The notes: generated from the sequence alone by a model not told the origin. Positions 24,295 through 32,428 are shown, counted from the first letter of the stretch. The stretch is 35,131 nt of DNA from Actinomycetota bacterium (GCA_019348255.1 JAHWJU010000009.1:1-35131); one strand, 5' to 3'. Program-made: numbers and translations.

Positions 24295-24527
24295 CGGGGG
24301 CCGGCGAAGCCGACAACGAGCGGACCTTCGAGGAGCTGATGGAGGAGCTGGAGGCGACCGTCGCCTCCATGGCCAGGGGCAACCTCGGGATCGAGGAGGT
24401 GACCGATCTCTACGAACGGGCAGGACGGCTGCATGCGGCCGCCACCGAGCGGCTGGCTGCCGTACAGGCACGCATCGACAACCTCACCTCTGCGCCGACC
24501 CCGGATGCGCCGGCCATTGATGGCTGA
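24291..24527 (+). CDS. xseB: Exodeoxyribonuclease VII small subunit
   Basis: 78 residues; ATG 24291 overlaps the xseA stop by 4 bp. The family pattern is present: FEELMEELEATVASMARGNLGIEEVTDLYERAGRL, a two-helix protein that wraps the XseA arm in several copies. The last ~44 bases overlap the 3' end of the convergent metallophosphoesterase gene. Confidence 0.94.
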   Translation: MTGAGEADNERTFEELMEELEATVASMARGNLGIEEVTDLYERAGRLHAAATERLAAVQARIDNLTSAPTPDAPAIDG

Positions 24528-25626
24528 AGCAGCGTGAGGTCAGCCGGCCGGGCGCCCACAAGCCCCAGAAGCCGCCGAGCACGCGGCGGGTCTTGTCGGT
24601 CCACTCCAGGCAATCAGGAGGGCTGATCCGCCGGACCACCTGGCGGATGCCCCCCTCGTGGACGGCGTAGCCGGCCCAGACCCCCGGATAGTCCTTGGTC
24701 GAGCCCACCTCGGTGACAGCCAGGCCATGGCGGGTGCCACGCCGGTTGCGGTGGGTGTGGCCGAAGCTGACGAGGGTGGCGGCATTGGCCTGCGCCAGCG
24801 CCCTCAGCAACGGCTCACCCTCGCGCTTGGGAATCCCGGCCGGGTACCTGGACGGGACCGGCAACCGGTCCACGTAGTGGTGGAGGGTCACGAAGGCGGC
24901 GCCGGCACTCCCGCCGGCCAGTCGCACCAGCGTCTCGCGCTGGTGGCGGTCGACTGCGCCCACCGAGCGCCTCGGTACCGCCGAGTGGCCCACGACCAAC
25001 CTGATCCCGGGGAGGTCGACCGACACCGGCTCGTCCGCCAGGGAGATGCCGTGCCGGGCCAGGATGTCGCGTCCGTCGGTGCTCTTGGGCACCACGTCGT
25101 GGTTGCCCAGCGTGGTGTGCACCGGCATCGGGGCGTCCCCCAGCACCTCGGCCACCAACTCCCATTGCTTCGGCCGTCCCGAGAACGTGAGGTCGCCCTT
25201 CACCACCAGCGCCTGCGCCCCCCAGGCGGTGGCCTCGGCGATGGCGGCGCGGGCGCACCTGACGGCGTAGCCCTCTTCCGGCGGTCGGGCCGGCAACTCC
25301 CTCACGCGGGGCAGAAGCCCGAAGCCTCTCTCACCGATGTGGAGGTCGCTGATGGTGGCGAACCGGCAGAGCAGCCGCCCCGGAGGTGGGGCCAGGGTCC
25401 GGAAGGCTCCGACGGCTCGGCGCCCTCCGCCCACCTCCAGCACCAGCTCGTGGTCCGTGTCGGGCGCCAGGCCCTCGAGCACCACCGCGCCGGGACGGCC
25501 CGGATCGTGGTGGTCGAGCGGCACGTCGACGTCACCGGCCCGAAGCACGGCGTCAGCCGCCGGCAGGCTCTCCCAGCAGACCTGGACCGCGGTGTCTTCG
25601 ACGCCGAAGACACCGATCTCGTTCAC
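24484..25626 (-). CDS. Calcineurin-like metallophosphoesterase
   Basis: 380 residues; GTG 25626 overlaps the aminopeptidase stop (GTGA). Residues 1-80 form a fibronectin-like N-terminal domain as in purple-acid-phosphatase relatives. The catalytic domain follows with the five metal-binding blocks: SDLHIG (D94, H96), KGDLTFSG, GNHDVV, TLHHYVD and GHTHRNR. These bind two metal ions and hydrolyse phosphomono- or diesters. No signal peptide is seen, so it is probably cytoplasmic. The substrate is unknown. The extra C-terminal tail (WAPGRLTSRCF onward) lies over the xseB 3' end and may be non-essential. Convergent transcription with xseAB may allow antisense contact of the two 3' ends. Confidence 0.88.
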   Translation of the reverse strand: MNEIGVFGVEDTAVQVCWESLPAADAVLRAGDVDVPLDHHDPGRPGAVVLEGLAPDTDHELVLEVGGGRRAVGAFRTLAPPPGRLLCRFATISDLHIGERGFGLLPRVRELPARPPEEGYAVRCARAAIAEATAWGAQALVVKGDLTFSGRPKQWELVAEVLGDAPMPVHTTLGNHDVVPKSTDGRDILARHGISLADEPVSVDLPGIRLVVGHSAVPRRSVGAVDRHQRETLVRLAGGSAGAAFVTLHHYVDRLPVPSRYPAGIPKREGEPLLRALAQANAATLVSFGHTHRNRRGTRHGLAVTEVGSTKDYPGVWAGYAVHEGGIRQVVRRISPPDCLEWTDKTRRVLGGFWGLWAPGRLTSRCFSHQWPAHPGSAQR

Positions 25627-28232
25627 GCCTCCGCGAACAACAAGGGCAGTCGCTCCTGCTCACGCTGGAGGAACGCGACGTTGACGTCGAGGCGTTCGAG
25701 CGTCTGCTCCACCGTCTTCTGGCCGGCTACGACCGGGTGCTCGGTGAGGAAGGCGCGGATCTCACCGGCCAGTTCGGGGGTGGCCAGCAGGCTGACGCTT
25801 TCGATCATCCGGGCGTGACTGTTGTGGGGGAACCGCTCGAGCAGGCTGTCCCAACGCTCGGTGACCCACTGCCACGCCATCGGACCGTGGGCGAGGTTGG
25901 CCAGTGCCGAGTTGATGAGAAACGGCGCGTTCTGGGTGCGCACCTCGGTCACGGCCAGTTCCAGTGTCCGGCGCAAGAGAGCCTCGTCGTGGAACGAGGC
26001 CAGTGCCATCAGGTAGCGCACCTCCTCCTGCGGGGTGGCCGGGTGCCGGTAGCGCTCGAGGAACTCGTGGTAGTCGGACTCGCCCCCGATGTGGGCCGTG
26101 ATGTGGATGATGGACGGCACGATGTCGGCGTCGACCGAGGCCCGGTCCTGCAGGTACGAACGGTGCAGCTCCGCCGCCCGCCGCTGGACGGCCGGATCGG
26201 CACCGATGGTGCCGAGGCGGTCGAGCAGCAGAGCCCGCAGCGTCGGCGTCTTCTCGCTCTCCCCGGGCTGGCTGGTCCACCCCACCCGCTCGAAGGCGGG
26301 GCCGACCAGGCGGCGGAGGAAGCCCTGCAGGGCGGGACGGTCCTCTTCGCCCAGCCCCCGCTCGACCAGGCCGAAGGGCCCCAGCACCGCCGCCCACACG
26401 GTGGGGTCGGGCTCGTCGCCGAACAGGCGGACAAGGTCGATGAAGTCCTGAAGCGGCGCCAGGCCGGAGAGCACCGAGGCCCAGGTGTCGCTGACGAGGT
26501 TGAAGCGCTCCACCGCCGAGAGCTGCGCGGCGGCAAGGTCCCCGGTCAGGCCCCGCAGCTGATCGGGCGCGTAGCGGGTCCGGTAGAAGCCCGACCCCCC
26601 GGCATTGGCCACCAGCCAGTCGAGCTTGCCCTCCCCGAAGTCGATCACGGCGGCCTGGTCCGCAAGGAGGAGCTTGCGGGTGGCGACGGTGCCGTCGACA
26701 CTGGCTCGCAGGATCACCGGCACCTGCCATCTGGCGTCGGCATCGTCGGGGGCGGCCAGGTAACGGAACCGGCGCTGGCTCAGGGTCACGCCGCCTCCTC
26801 CCGGCGGGCGGGCGTCCTCGCCGGCCCCGGTTTCTGCCTCGTCGCTGTCGACGGTCACGATGGGGTGTCCGCCCTGGAAGATCCACGAGTCCATGGTCGA
26901 GCGCACCGGCTCTCCCGTCGCCTCCTCGATGGCGTCCCAGAGATCTGTCGTCTCGGTGTTGCCGTAGGCGTGCTTCTGCATGTACAGCCGGATGCCGGAG
27001 CGGAAGGCATCAGCGCCCAGGTACTGCTCGAGCATGCGGACCACCGACGCCCCCTTCTGATAGGTCAGGACGTCGAACATGCCCTCGGCCTCCTCGGGTG
27101 CGGCGACCGGGAACTCCACCGGCCGGGTGGCCCGCATCCCGTCGGTGTTCATGGCCGAGGCCCTCCCGGTGGAGAAGCTGACCCACCGCTCCCACTCGGG
27201 GCGGAAGGCGTCGACCGCCAACAGCTCCATGAACGTCGCGAACGCCTCGTTCAGCCAGATGCCGTTCCACCACTTCATGGTCACCAGGTCGCCGAACCAC
27301 ATGTGGGCGATCTCGTGGGCGACCACGTCGGCCACCCGCTCGAGATCTAGACGGCTCGCCGCCTCCCGGTCCACGAGCAAGGCAGTCTCGCGGAAGGTCA
27401 CCGCGCCGAGGTTCTCCATGGCGCCGAAGGCGAAGTCGGGCAGGGCGATCAGGTCGAGCTTCTCGGCTGGGTAGGGGATCCCGAAGTAGTCGGTGAAGAA
27501 GCGCAGGGAGTGCGCCCCGACCTCGAGCGCGAACGCGCTCAGGTGGGCCTTGCCCGGCACGTAGGCGACGCGCAACGGCGTCCCGTCCACGTCCACCGGA
27601 GCCGTCAGCTCGAGGGGACCGACCACGAAGGCCACGAGGTAGGTCGACATCACCATGGTGTCCGCGAACGTCACCGCCCGCTTGCCGTCCATCGGCACCT
27701 CGCGCACCACCGGACCGTTGGAGATGGCGACCAGACCTTCCTCCACCACCAGCGTCACCGCGAACACCGCCTTGAAATCCGGCTCGTCCCAGCAGGGGAA
27801 GGCACGGCGGGCGTCGGTGGACTCGAACTGCGTGGTGGCGATGACCCGCTCCACACCGTCGTCGCCGGTGTAGGTGCTGCGGTAGAAGCCGGCCAACTTG
27901 TCGTTGAGAACGCCGCTGAAGCGCAGTTCGATCTGCCACTCACCGGGCTGGGCCGTGCCCTGCAGGGCGACCGTCACCCGTTCCCGCTCGGGGTCGAGGC
28001 GGACGTCAGCGGCGAGTGTGGTTCCACCGGAGCGAACGACGGCGCCCTGGATCTCGAGGTCGGCGCCGTTGAGCACGATCTCGCTGACGGGCTCGAGCAC
28101 GTCGACCGTCACCGTCTCCACGCCGTCGAAGCGGAATGCCCGGAGGTCGGGCGCCAGCGTCAGCTCGTAGTGCCGGGGGATGACGCTGCGAGGCAGACGG
28201 TACGTCTGCTCGTCAGGGACGAGATCGGACAT
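25623..28232 (-). CDS. pepN: M1-family zinc aminopeptidase (PepN/ERAP type)
   Basis: 869 residues, the normal size for this family. It removes N-terminal residues from peptides in the cytoplasm. An N-terminal beta domain (about 1-200; PRSVIPRHYELTLAPDLRAFRFDG) precedes the thermolysin-like catalytic domain with substrate-binding GAMEN (270-274) and the zinc site H306-E307-x2-H310 plus E329 (HEIAHMWFGDLVT...WLNEAF). The C-terminal ERAP1-like helical domain begins about residue 530. There is a disordered insertion near 455-475 (EAETGAGEDARPPGGGG). The start is ATG 28232, with a TAACCT -10 candidate 8 bases upstream and no ribosome-binding site. It is coupled to the metallophosphoesterase downstream. 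Confidence 0.94.
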   Translation of the reverse strand: MSDLVPDEQTYRLPRSVIPRHYELTLAPDLRAFRFDGVETVTVDVLEPVSEIVLNGADLEIQGAVVRSGGTTLAADVRLDPERERVTVALQGTAQPGEWQIELRFSGVLNDKLAGFYRSTYTGDDGVERVIATTQFESTDARRAFPCWDEPDFKAVFAVTLVVEEGLVAISNGPVVREVPMDGKRAVTFADTMVMSTYLVAFVVGPLELTAPVDVDGTPLRVAYVPGKAHLSAFALEVGAHSLRFFTDYFGIPYPAEKLDLIALPDFAFGAMENLGAVTFRETALLVDREAASRLDLERVADVVAHEIAHMWFGDLVTMKWWNGIWLNEAFATFMELLAVDAFRPEWERWVSFSTGRASAMNTDGMRATRPVEFPVAAPEEAEGMFDVLTYQKGASVVRMLEQYLGADAFRSGIRLYMQKHAYGNTETTDLWDAIEEATGEPVRSTMDSWIFQGGHPIVTVDSDEAETGAGEDARPPGGGGVTLSQRRFRYLAAPDDADARWQVPVILRASVDGTVATRKLLLADQAAVIDFGEGKLDWLVANAGGSGFYRTRYAPDQLRGLTGDLAAAQLSAVERFNLVSDTWASVLSGLAPLQDFIDLVRLFGDEPDPTVWAAVLGPFGLVERGLGEEDRPALQGFLRRLVGPAFERVGWTSQPGESEKTPTLRALLLDRLGTIGADPAVQRRAAELHRSYLQDRASVDADIVPSIIHITAHIGGESDYHEFLERYRHPATPQEEVRYLMALASFHDEALLRRTLELAVTEVRTQNAPFLINSALANLAHGPMAWQWVTERWDSLLERFPHNSHARMIESVSLLATPELAGEIRAFLTEHPVVAGQKTVEQTLERLDVNVAFLQREQERLPLLFAEA

Positions 28233-28240
28233 GGCGGACC

Positions 28241-28246
28241 AGGTTA
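28241..28246 (-). promoter_or_regulatory. Candidate -10 element for the aminopeptidase gene (leaderless)
   Basis: On the minus strand TAACCT lies 8 bases before ATG 28232, with no Shine-Dalgarno between. No convincing -35 is seen 17 bp upstream. It suggests the aminopeptidase has its own promoter, although the kinase-like gene 80 bp upstream runs the same way. Confidence 0.5.
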
Positions 28247-28312
28247 GGCGGCTGGATCATGGGCGGATCCCGGTACCCCCGCTGTGAGGGGCCGCTCGGC
28301 CCTGGCCCGGGA

Positions 28313-28846
28313 TCAGCGGCCGGTCAGCTTGTTGGCTGCCTGACGCCGCTCCTCGACCGTTCCGGTGAGGGTGTGGTATTCGACGTCGTTGGCTTCGAGC
28401 AGCGCGACCATGCGCCGGTCGATGTCGGCTTGGAAGGCCGTGTCGTCGGGGCGGAGACCGTCGAGCACGATCGGGAACTCGACCGGCAGGTAGAACACGT
28501 GGTCGTAGCGGGCGCGCAAGTCGAGCGTGGCGATCTCCCGTGCCTCCAGCCACAGGTGGTCTTCCTTGCGGGCAGGGCGGTCTTGTTCCATGACCCAGTC
28601 GGCGTAGCAGAGGACGTCGAAGAACGACCGGTCGGCGACGAAGGTGGGGTGGGTGAGCTCGGCCCGCAGCGTCTTGAGGAAGATGAGGGTCTCGGTCTCG
28701 GCGGTGGCCGTCATGTCGAGCGGAAACCCCAGATCGGCCACCTCCCGGGCCGCTTCAGGCAGGAGCGGCAGATCCCACTCCCGCGCCATGAGGTTGGCCA
28801 TGGTGGTCTTCCCGGTGGAGAACGACCCGACGAAGGCGACCTTCAC
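28313..28846 (-). CDS. Small P-loop ATPase/kinase-like protein (AAA_28, NadR-like)
   Basis: 177 residues from GTG 28846. A P-loop GSFSTGKTT occurs at residues 8-16, and FVADRSFFDVLCYADWV in the middle resembles the DR-containing substrate site of nucleoside/NMN kinase-like folds. VFYLPVEFP and DGLRPDD with DIDRRM follow, a lid-like region typical of the AAA_28 family. It likely phosphorylates a small molecule, perhaps a nucleoside or nicotinamide derivative, but the substrate cannot be read from sequence. No membrane part is present. It is the first gene of the minus-strand group leading to the aminopeptidase and is divergent from the glycerophosphodiesterase gene, with only 53 bp between starts. 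Confidence 0.8.
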   Translation of the reverse strand: MKVAFVGSFSTGKTTMANLMAREWDLPLLPEAAREVADLGFPLDMTATAETETLIFLKTLRAELTHPTFVADRSFFDVLCYADWVMEQDRPARKEDHLWLEAREIATLDLRARYDHVFYLPVEFPIVLDGLRPDDTAFQADIDRRMVALLEANDVEYHTLTGTVEERRQAANKLTGR

Positions 28847-28882
28847 GAACGGCCTGCGCGGTGCGGGAGGGTCACCGGCGTG

Positions 28883-28892
28883 AGACTACCGT
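28883..28892. promoter_or_regulatory. Overlapping divergent -10 elements
   Basis: TACCGT (28887-28892, plus) lies 7 bases before GTG 28900. TAGTCT (28888-28883 on the minus strand) lies 36 bases before GTG 28846. The two hexamers share two bases, so polymerase could probably occupy only one at a time. The plus-strand spacing again fits a leaderless transcript. Confidence 0.45.
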
Positions 28893-28899
28893 GCCCCAG

Positions 28900-29763
28900 G
28901 TGAGCAGCAACCCGTGGCTCGAGCGGCGCGTATTGAACTGGGCCCACCAGGGAGGGTCGAGGGAGGGCCCTTCGAGCACGTTGTTCGCCATGCGCGAGGC
29001 CATCGACGCCGGGGCCGACGCCTTGGAGCTCGACGTGCACATGAGCGCCGACGACGTGCTCGTGGTGTGCCACGACGCCACCGTCGAGCGCACCACCGAC
29101 GGGCGGGGTGCCATCGCAGAGCTGACCCTTTCCGAGTTGAAGGCGCTGGACAACGCCTACTGGTGGGTCCCCGGCACCGTGATCGACCACGACGCTGCTC
29201 CCGACGCATACGTGCACCGGGGCAAGGCGGCTTCTGATCCGGACTTCCGCATCGCGACGGTGGACGAGGTGCTGGAGGCGTTTCCCGGAGTGTTCTGCAA
29301 CTTCGACATCAAGCAGACGGCGCCGGCGGTGCGCCCCTACGAGGAGTTGCTGGCCCGCACCCTGCGCCGGCATGGGCGGGCCGACGACGTCATCGTCGCT
29401 TCCTTCCTCGACGATGCCACCCACCGGTTCCACCAGTTGGCACCCGAGATCCACACCTCCCTGGGCACCAACGGCACTGCCGAGTTCTACTTCGCCGTCC
29501 GGGCCGGGAAGGCCCCTCCGGCGACCGAGCACGTGGCGCTCCAGGTGCCCCGCACCTTCGGGGAGGTGGTCGTGGTCGACGAGCAGTTCGTGGCTGCCGC
29601 CCACGGCGCCGGCCTGGCCGTGCACGTCTGGACCATCGACGACAGCGAGGAGATGGCGCTCCTGGTCGAGCTGGGCGTCGACGGGATCATGACCGACTGT
29701 CCCACGGTCCTCGCCGGAGTTCTCGCCGACAGAGGCGTATCTGCGGGGCGGCCCACCACGTAA
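28900..29763 (+). CDS. Glycerophosphodiester phosphodiesterase
   Basis: 287 residues from GTG 28900, chosen because TACCGT sits 7 bases upstream and the family begins right after. It hydrolyses glycerophosphodiesters from phospholipid turnover to glycerol-3-phosphate and an alcohol. GDPD motifs: WAHQGG with H16 (family WAHRGG), ALELDVHMSADDVLVVCHDATVERTTDG with the metal-binding Glu/Asp and second His, FCNFDIK, and at the end VHVWTIDDSEEMALLVELGVDGIMTDCP. No signal peptide, so it is cytoplasmic. A ~20-residue variable insertion (WWVPGTVIDHDAAPDAYVH) is longer than in short GDPDs. It stands apart from the next gene by 68 bp. Confidence 0.92.
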   Translation: MSSNPWLERRVLNWAHQGGSREGPSSTLFAMREAIDAGADALELDVHMSADDVLVVCHDATVERTTDGRGAIAELTLSELKALDNAYWWVPGTVIDHDAAPDAYVHRGKAASDPDFRIATVDEVLEAFPGVFCNFDIKQTAPAVRPYEELLARTLRRHGRADDVIVASFLDDATHRFHQLAPEIHTSLGTNGTAEFYFAVRAGKAPPATEHVALQVPRTFGEVVVVDEQFVAAAHGAGLAVHVWTIDDSEEMALLVELGVDGIMTDCPTVLAGVLADRGVSAGRPTT

Positions 29764-29831
29764 ATCCGCTTTCGGCCGCCCCCCGGTGGTGTTACAGCTT
29801 GTGGTCTCGGGGATCCCACTGGAGGCGGGTC

Positions 29832-30878
29832 ATGGCGTGGCGCATCGAGGCAATAGACACCGAGACGGCTCCCGAACACGAGCTGCGGATGCTCTACGAC
29901 CTCCACCTGGAGATCCACGACGAGCTGTGGTCCGAGGACCCCCGCGAGCCCTTCGAGCTGTGGGAGAAGGAGATCCGGGAGACGCCGTCGTGGCGCAGGA
30001 CGCTGCGGTGGGCGGTCTGGAGTGACGACCGGGCACGGGCCCTCGCCCTGGCCACGCTCTCGATGGGCTTCACCGAGACCAACCGGCACCTGGCCGATTT
30101 CGACGTCACGGTGCGCAGAGAGGTGCGCCGCCGAGGCGCCGGCCTGCAGCTGCTCGCGCCGGTGGTGGCGGCGGCCGAGGCCGAGGGGCGGACGTTGCTG
30201 GAAGCCGGCGCCCCCACCGACACCCCCGGAACCGCGTTCCTCGACGCCGTGGGAGCAGAGACGAAGATCGTCGAGCGCAAGAGCCGCATGGTGGTGGCCG
30301 ACGTCGACAGAGCCATGTTGGAGCTCTGGGTGGAGCGGGCTGCCGAGCGGGCCGCCGGCTACTCCCTGCTGGCCTGGGACGGCCCGGTGCCCGAGGAGTA
30401 CCTGGAGCGCTTCGTCGACCTCCAAATGGTCATGAACACCGCCCCCCGCGACGACCGGGAGGTGGACGACTGGGTGCACACGCCGCAGCGCCAGCGGGAG
30501 AACGAAGAGCGCTACGCCCGCAAGGGCGAGACGTGGTGGACGCTGGTCGCCCGCCACGACGCCACCGACGGGCTGGTGGGCTACACCGAGTTCGTCTTCC
30601 CGCCCCACGATCCGACAGTGGTCTGGCAGGAGGCGACGGTGGTGGATCCCACCCATCGCGACCGGGGCATCGGCCGCTGGCTCAAGGCCGTCAACTGCCT
30701 GCGTCTGATGGACGAGCGTCCCGACGTCCGCTACGTGGACACCTGGAACGCCTTCAGCAACGCGCCGATGCTCGGCATCAACAACGCCATGGGCTTCCAG
30801 GTGGTCAAGTCCTACAGCGACTACCAGATCCCCACCGAGAGGCTGGCCGCGGCGCTCAAGGAGCGCCGGGGCAGCTGA
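29832..30878 (+). CDS. Tandem GNAT-fold N-acetyltransferase
   Basis: 348 residues from ATG 29832, with GGAGGCGGG just upstream. Two GNAT domains are visible, each with an acetyl-CoA pyrophosphate-binding R-x2-G-x-G motif: VRREVRRRGAGLQLL near residue 100 and VDPTHRDRGIGRWLKAVN near residue 280. The second domain also has YVDTWNAFSNAPMLGINNAMGFQVV, the usual strand-helix ending where Asn and Gly line the cofactor. Double-GNAT proteins include mycothiol synthase (MshD) and several uncharacterised actinobacterial enzymes. The second domain looks intact; I cannot assign the acceptor. It is convergent with the tiny ribosomal gene, with 6 bp between stop codons. Confidence 0.88.
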   Translation: MAWRIEAIDTETAPEHELRMLYDLHLEIHDELWSEDPREPFELWEKEIRETPSWRRTLRWAVWSDDRARALALATLSMGFTETNRHLADFDVTVRREVRRRGAGLQLLAPVVAAAEAEGRTLLEAGAPTDTPGTAFLDAVGAETKIVERKSRMVVADVDRAMLELWVERAAERAAGYSLLAWDGPVPEEYLERFVDLQMVMNTAPRDDREVDDWVHTPQRQRENEERYARKGETWWTLVARHDATDGLVGYTEFVFPPHDPTVVWQEATVVDPTHRDRGIGRWLKAVNCLRLMDERPDVRYVDTWNAFSNAPMLGINNAMGFQVVKSYSDYQIPTERLAAALKERRGS

Positions 30879-30884
30879 CGCCGG

Positions 30885-30974
30885 CTACTTCTTCGAGCCC
30901 CGGTTGGGCTTGCGGCCGTGGTTGGCCTTCTTGCGCCGGGCGCGGTTCTTGGCCTTCACGGTGCGCTTGGACAT
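30885..30974 (-). CDS. 29-residue bL37-like ribosomal protein
   Basis: ATG 30974 to TAG 30885 encodes 29 residues, of which 14 are Lys or Arg. The core RRKKANHGRKPN closely matches the RRxKxANHGKRPN type of core of bL37, a tiny protein found in mycobacterial 50S ribosomes and widespread in actinobacteria under small-protein annotations. It begins MSKRTVKAKNRAR and ends NRGSKK, so it is a few residues longer than the mycobacterial form. No other frame in this gap is better, and it has its own -10 candidate (TAGCCT, six bases upstream). If correct it binds 23S rRNA near the subunit interface. The identification relies on remembered family sequence, not on a search. Confidence 0.8.
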   Translation of the reverse strand: MSKRTVKAKNRARRKKANHGRKPNRGSKK

Positions 30975-30980
30975 GTGAGC

Positions 30981-31003
30981 AGGCTACCGGGCGCCGGTAG
31001 CTT
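30981..31003. promoter_or_regulatory. Divergent leaderless promoters within a palindrome
   Basis: An inverted repeat, GCTACCGG (30983-30990), GCG, CCGGTAGC (30994-31001), lies in the 37-bp gap between the bL37-like gene and ychF. Its arms overlap two -10 elements: TAGCCT on the minus strand (30986-30981), 6 bases before ATG 30974, and TAGCTT on the plus strand (30998-31003), 8 bases before ATG 31012. Neither start has a Shine-Dalgarno sequence. The arrangement suggests shared or mutually exclusive transcription of two translation-linked genes. Confidence 0.6.
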
Positions 31004-31011
31004 GGGACCAG

Positions 31012-32088
31012 ATGGAACGATTCGGGTTCGTCGGCCTCCCCAACGCCGGCAAGTCGTCACTCTTCAATGCGCTGGCCGGAGGCGGTGCGCTGGCCGCCCC
31101 GTTCCCGTTCGCGACCAAGGACCCGAACGTCGGCCGGGCCAAGGTCCCCGACCCCCGCCTCGACGCGCTGGCGGTGATGTCGAGGTCCAAGAACGTCGTC
31201 CACGCCGCCTGCGAGTTCATGGACATCGGAGGCCTGGTCGAGGGGGCGAGCAGGGGAGAGGGGTTGGGCAACCGGTTCCTGGCCGGCATCCGCGAAGTCG
31301 ACACCATCGTCTATGTCCTGCGGGCCTTCGAGGACGACGACGTCACCGGCCCCTCGGACCCGCTCGAGCACCTCGCCGTCGTCGAGACCGAGCTGTGCCT
31401 CGCCGACCTGGCCACCATCGACGCCCAGCTGCCCCGCAAGGACAAGCAGTCCCGGCTCGACAAGTCACTGGTGGCCGAGGTGGCCGCCCTCGGCGCAGCC
31501 CGGGCGGTGCTGGACCAGGGCACGCCGCTGTACCGCTCGAAGCTCGGCGCCGAGATGCGGGAGCTGTTGAAGCCGGCGTTCCTGCTCACGAACAAGCCGG
31601 TGCTGGCCGTGGTGAACGTGGGCGAGGACGACCTGGAGCGGGCCGACGAGAAGGCCAAGCCCGTGGTCGACCACCTGGAGGGCTTCGCGGAGGTCCTTCC
31701 CATGTGCGTGCAGCTCGAGGCCGAGGCGGCCCAGCTGGCCGAGGACGAGCGGGGCGAGATGCTCGACGCACTGGGCCTGGGGGAGGGGGCGCTGCCCCGG
31801 GTCGTCCACGCCGCCTACCACCTCCTCGGGCGCCGCACCTTCCTCACCACCGGCGACAAGGAGAGCCGGGCCTGGACCTTCCGGGCCGGGGCCAAGGCCC
31901 CCGAGTGCGCCGGCGTGATCCACTCCGACCTCCAGCGCGGCTTCATCCGGGCGGAGGTGATCCGCTGGGACGAGCTTCTCCAACTGGGATCCTGGGCCAA
32001 GGCCCGGGAGGTGGGACGGCTGCGGGTGGAGGGCAAGGACTACGAGGTGGTCGATGGGGACGTGCTCGAGATCCGCTTCAGCGTCTAG
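31012..32088 (+). CDS. ychF: Ribosome-binding ATPase YchF (OLA1 family)
   Basis: 358 residues, the standard length. This Obg-related P-loop protein prefers ATP and binds the 50S/70S ribosome. The P-loop is GLPNAGKSS (residues 8-16); DIGGLVEGASRGEGLGNRFLA is the switch II/G3 region; NKPVLAVVNVGEDD replaces the GTP-specific NKxD, as in all YchF proteins. A coiled-coil hairpin occupies about 130-205, and the C-terminal TGS domain (about 275-358) shows TFLTTGDKESRAWTFRAGAKAPECAGVIHSDLQRGFIRAEV and the end VVDGDVLEIRFSV. The ATG is apparently leaderless. It may head a short operon with the DUF192 gene and rsmI. Confidence 0.96.
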   Translation: MERFGFVGLPNAGKSSLFNALAGGGALAAPFPFATKDPNVGRAKVPDPRLDALAVMSRSKNVVHAACEFMDIGGLVEGASRGEGLGNRFLAGIREVDTIVYVLRAFEDDDVTGPSDPLEHLAVVETELCLADLATIDAQLPRKDKQSRLDKSLVAEVAALGAARAVLDQGTPLYRSKLGAEMRELLKPAFLLTNKPVLAVVNVGEDDLERADEKAKPVVDHLEGFAEVLPMCVQLEAEAAQLAEDERGEMLDALGLGEGALPRVVHAAYHLLGRRTFLTTGDKESRAWTFRAGAKAPECAGVIHSDLQRGFIRAEVIRWDELLQLGSWAKAREVGRLRVEGKDYEVVDGDVLEIRFSV

Positions 32089-32096
32089 CGCCTGAC

Positions 32097-32426
32097 ATGG
32101 CCTGGTTGCTGCGGGACGGGGAGGTGCTCGCCGCGGTGGAGGTCGCGGACTCTTTCGGGGATCGCGCCGTCGGCCTTCTCGGCCGCGACGGCATCGAGGG
32201 GGCGATGCTGTTGAAGCAGGCACGCTCGGTGCACACCTTCGGCATGCGCTTCCCCATCGACGTCGCCTTCTGCGACGGCGACCTCAGGGTCCTCGACACG
32301 CTCACCCTCCGTCGGCAGCGCATGACCCGCCCCCGCTGGCGGGCCCGTAGCGTTCTCGAGGCCGAGGCCGGCGCCTTCGACCGCTGGCGCCTCCGTCCCG
32401 GCGACCAGCTGGAGATCAGGGGCTGA
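32097..32426 (+). CDS. DUF192 family protein
   Basis: 109 residues from ATG 32097, 8 bp after ychF. DUF192 pattern: VADSFGDRAVGLLGRDGIEGAMLLKQARSVHTFGMRFPIDVAFCD, then VLDTLTLRRQRMTRPRWRARSVLEAEAGAFDRWRLRPGDQLEI. It is a compact beta-barrel fold of unknown biochemical role; some homologues are secreted, but this one has no signal peptide. Two bases separate its stop from the rsmI start, so all three genes probably share a transcript. No function is assigned. Confidence 0.88.
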   Translation: MAWLLRDGEVLAAVEVADSFGDRAVGLLGRDGIEGAMLLKQARSVHTFGMRFPIDVAFCDGDLRVLDTLTLRRQRMTRPRWRARSVLEAEAGAFDRWRLRPGDQLEIRG

Positions 32427-32428
32427 CG

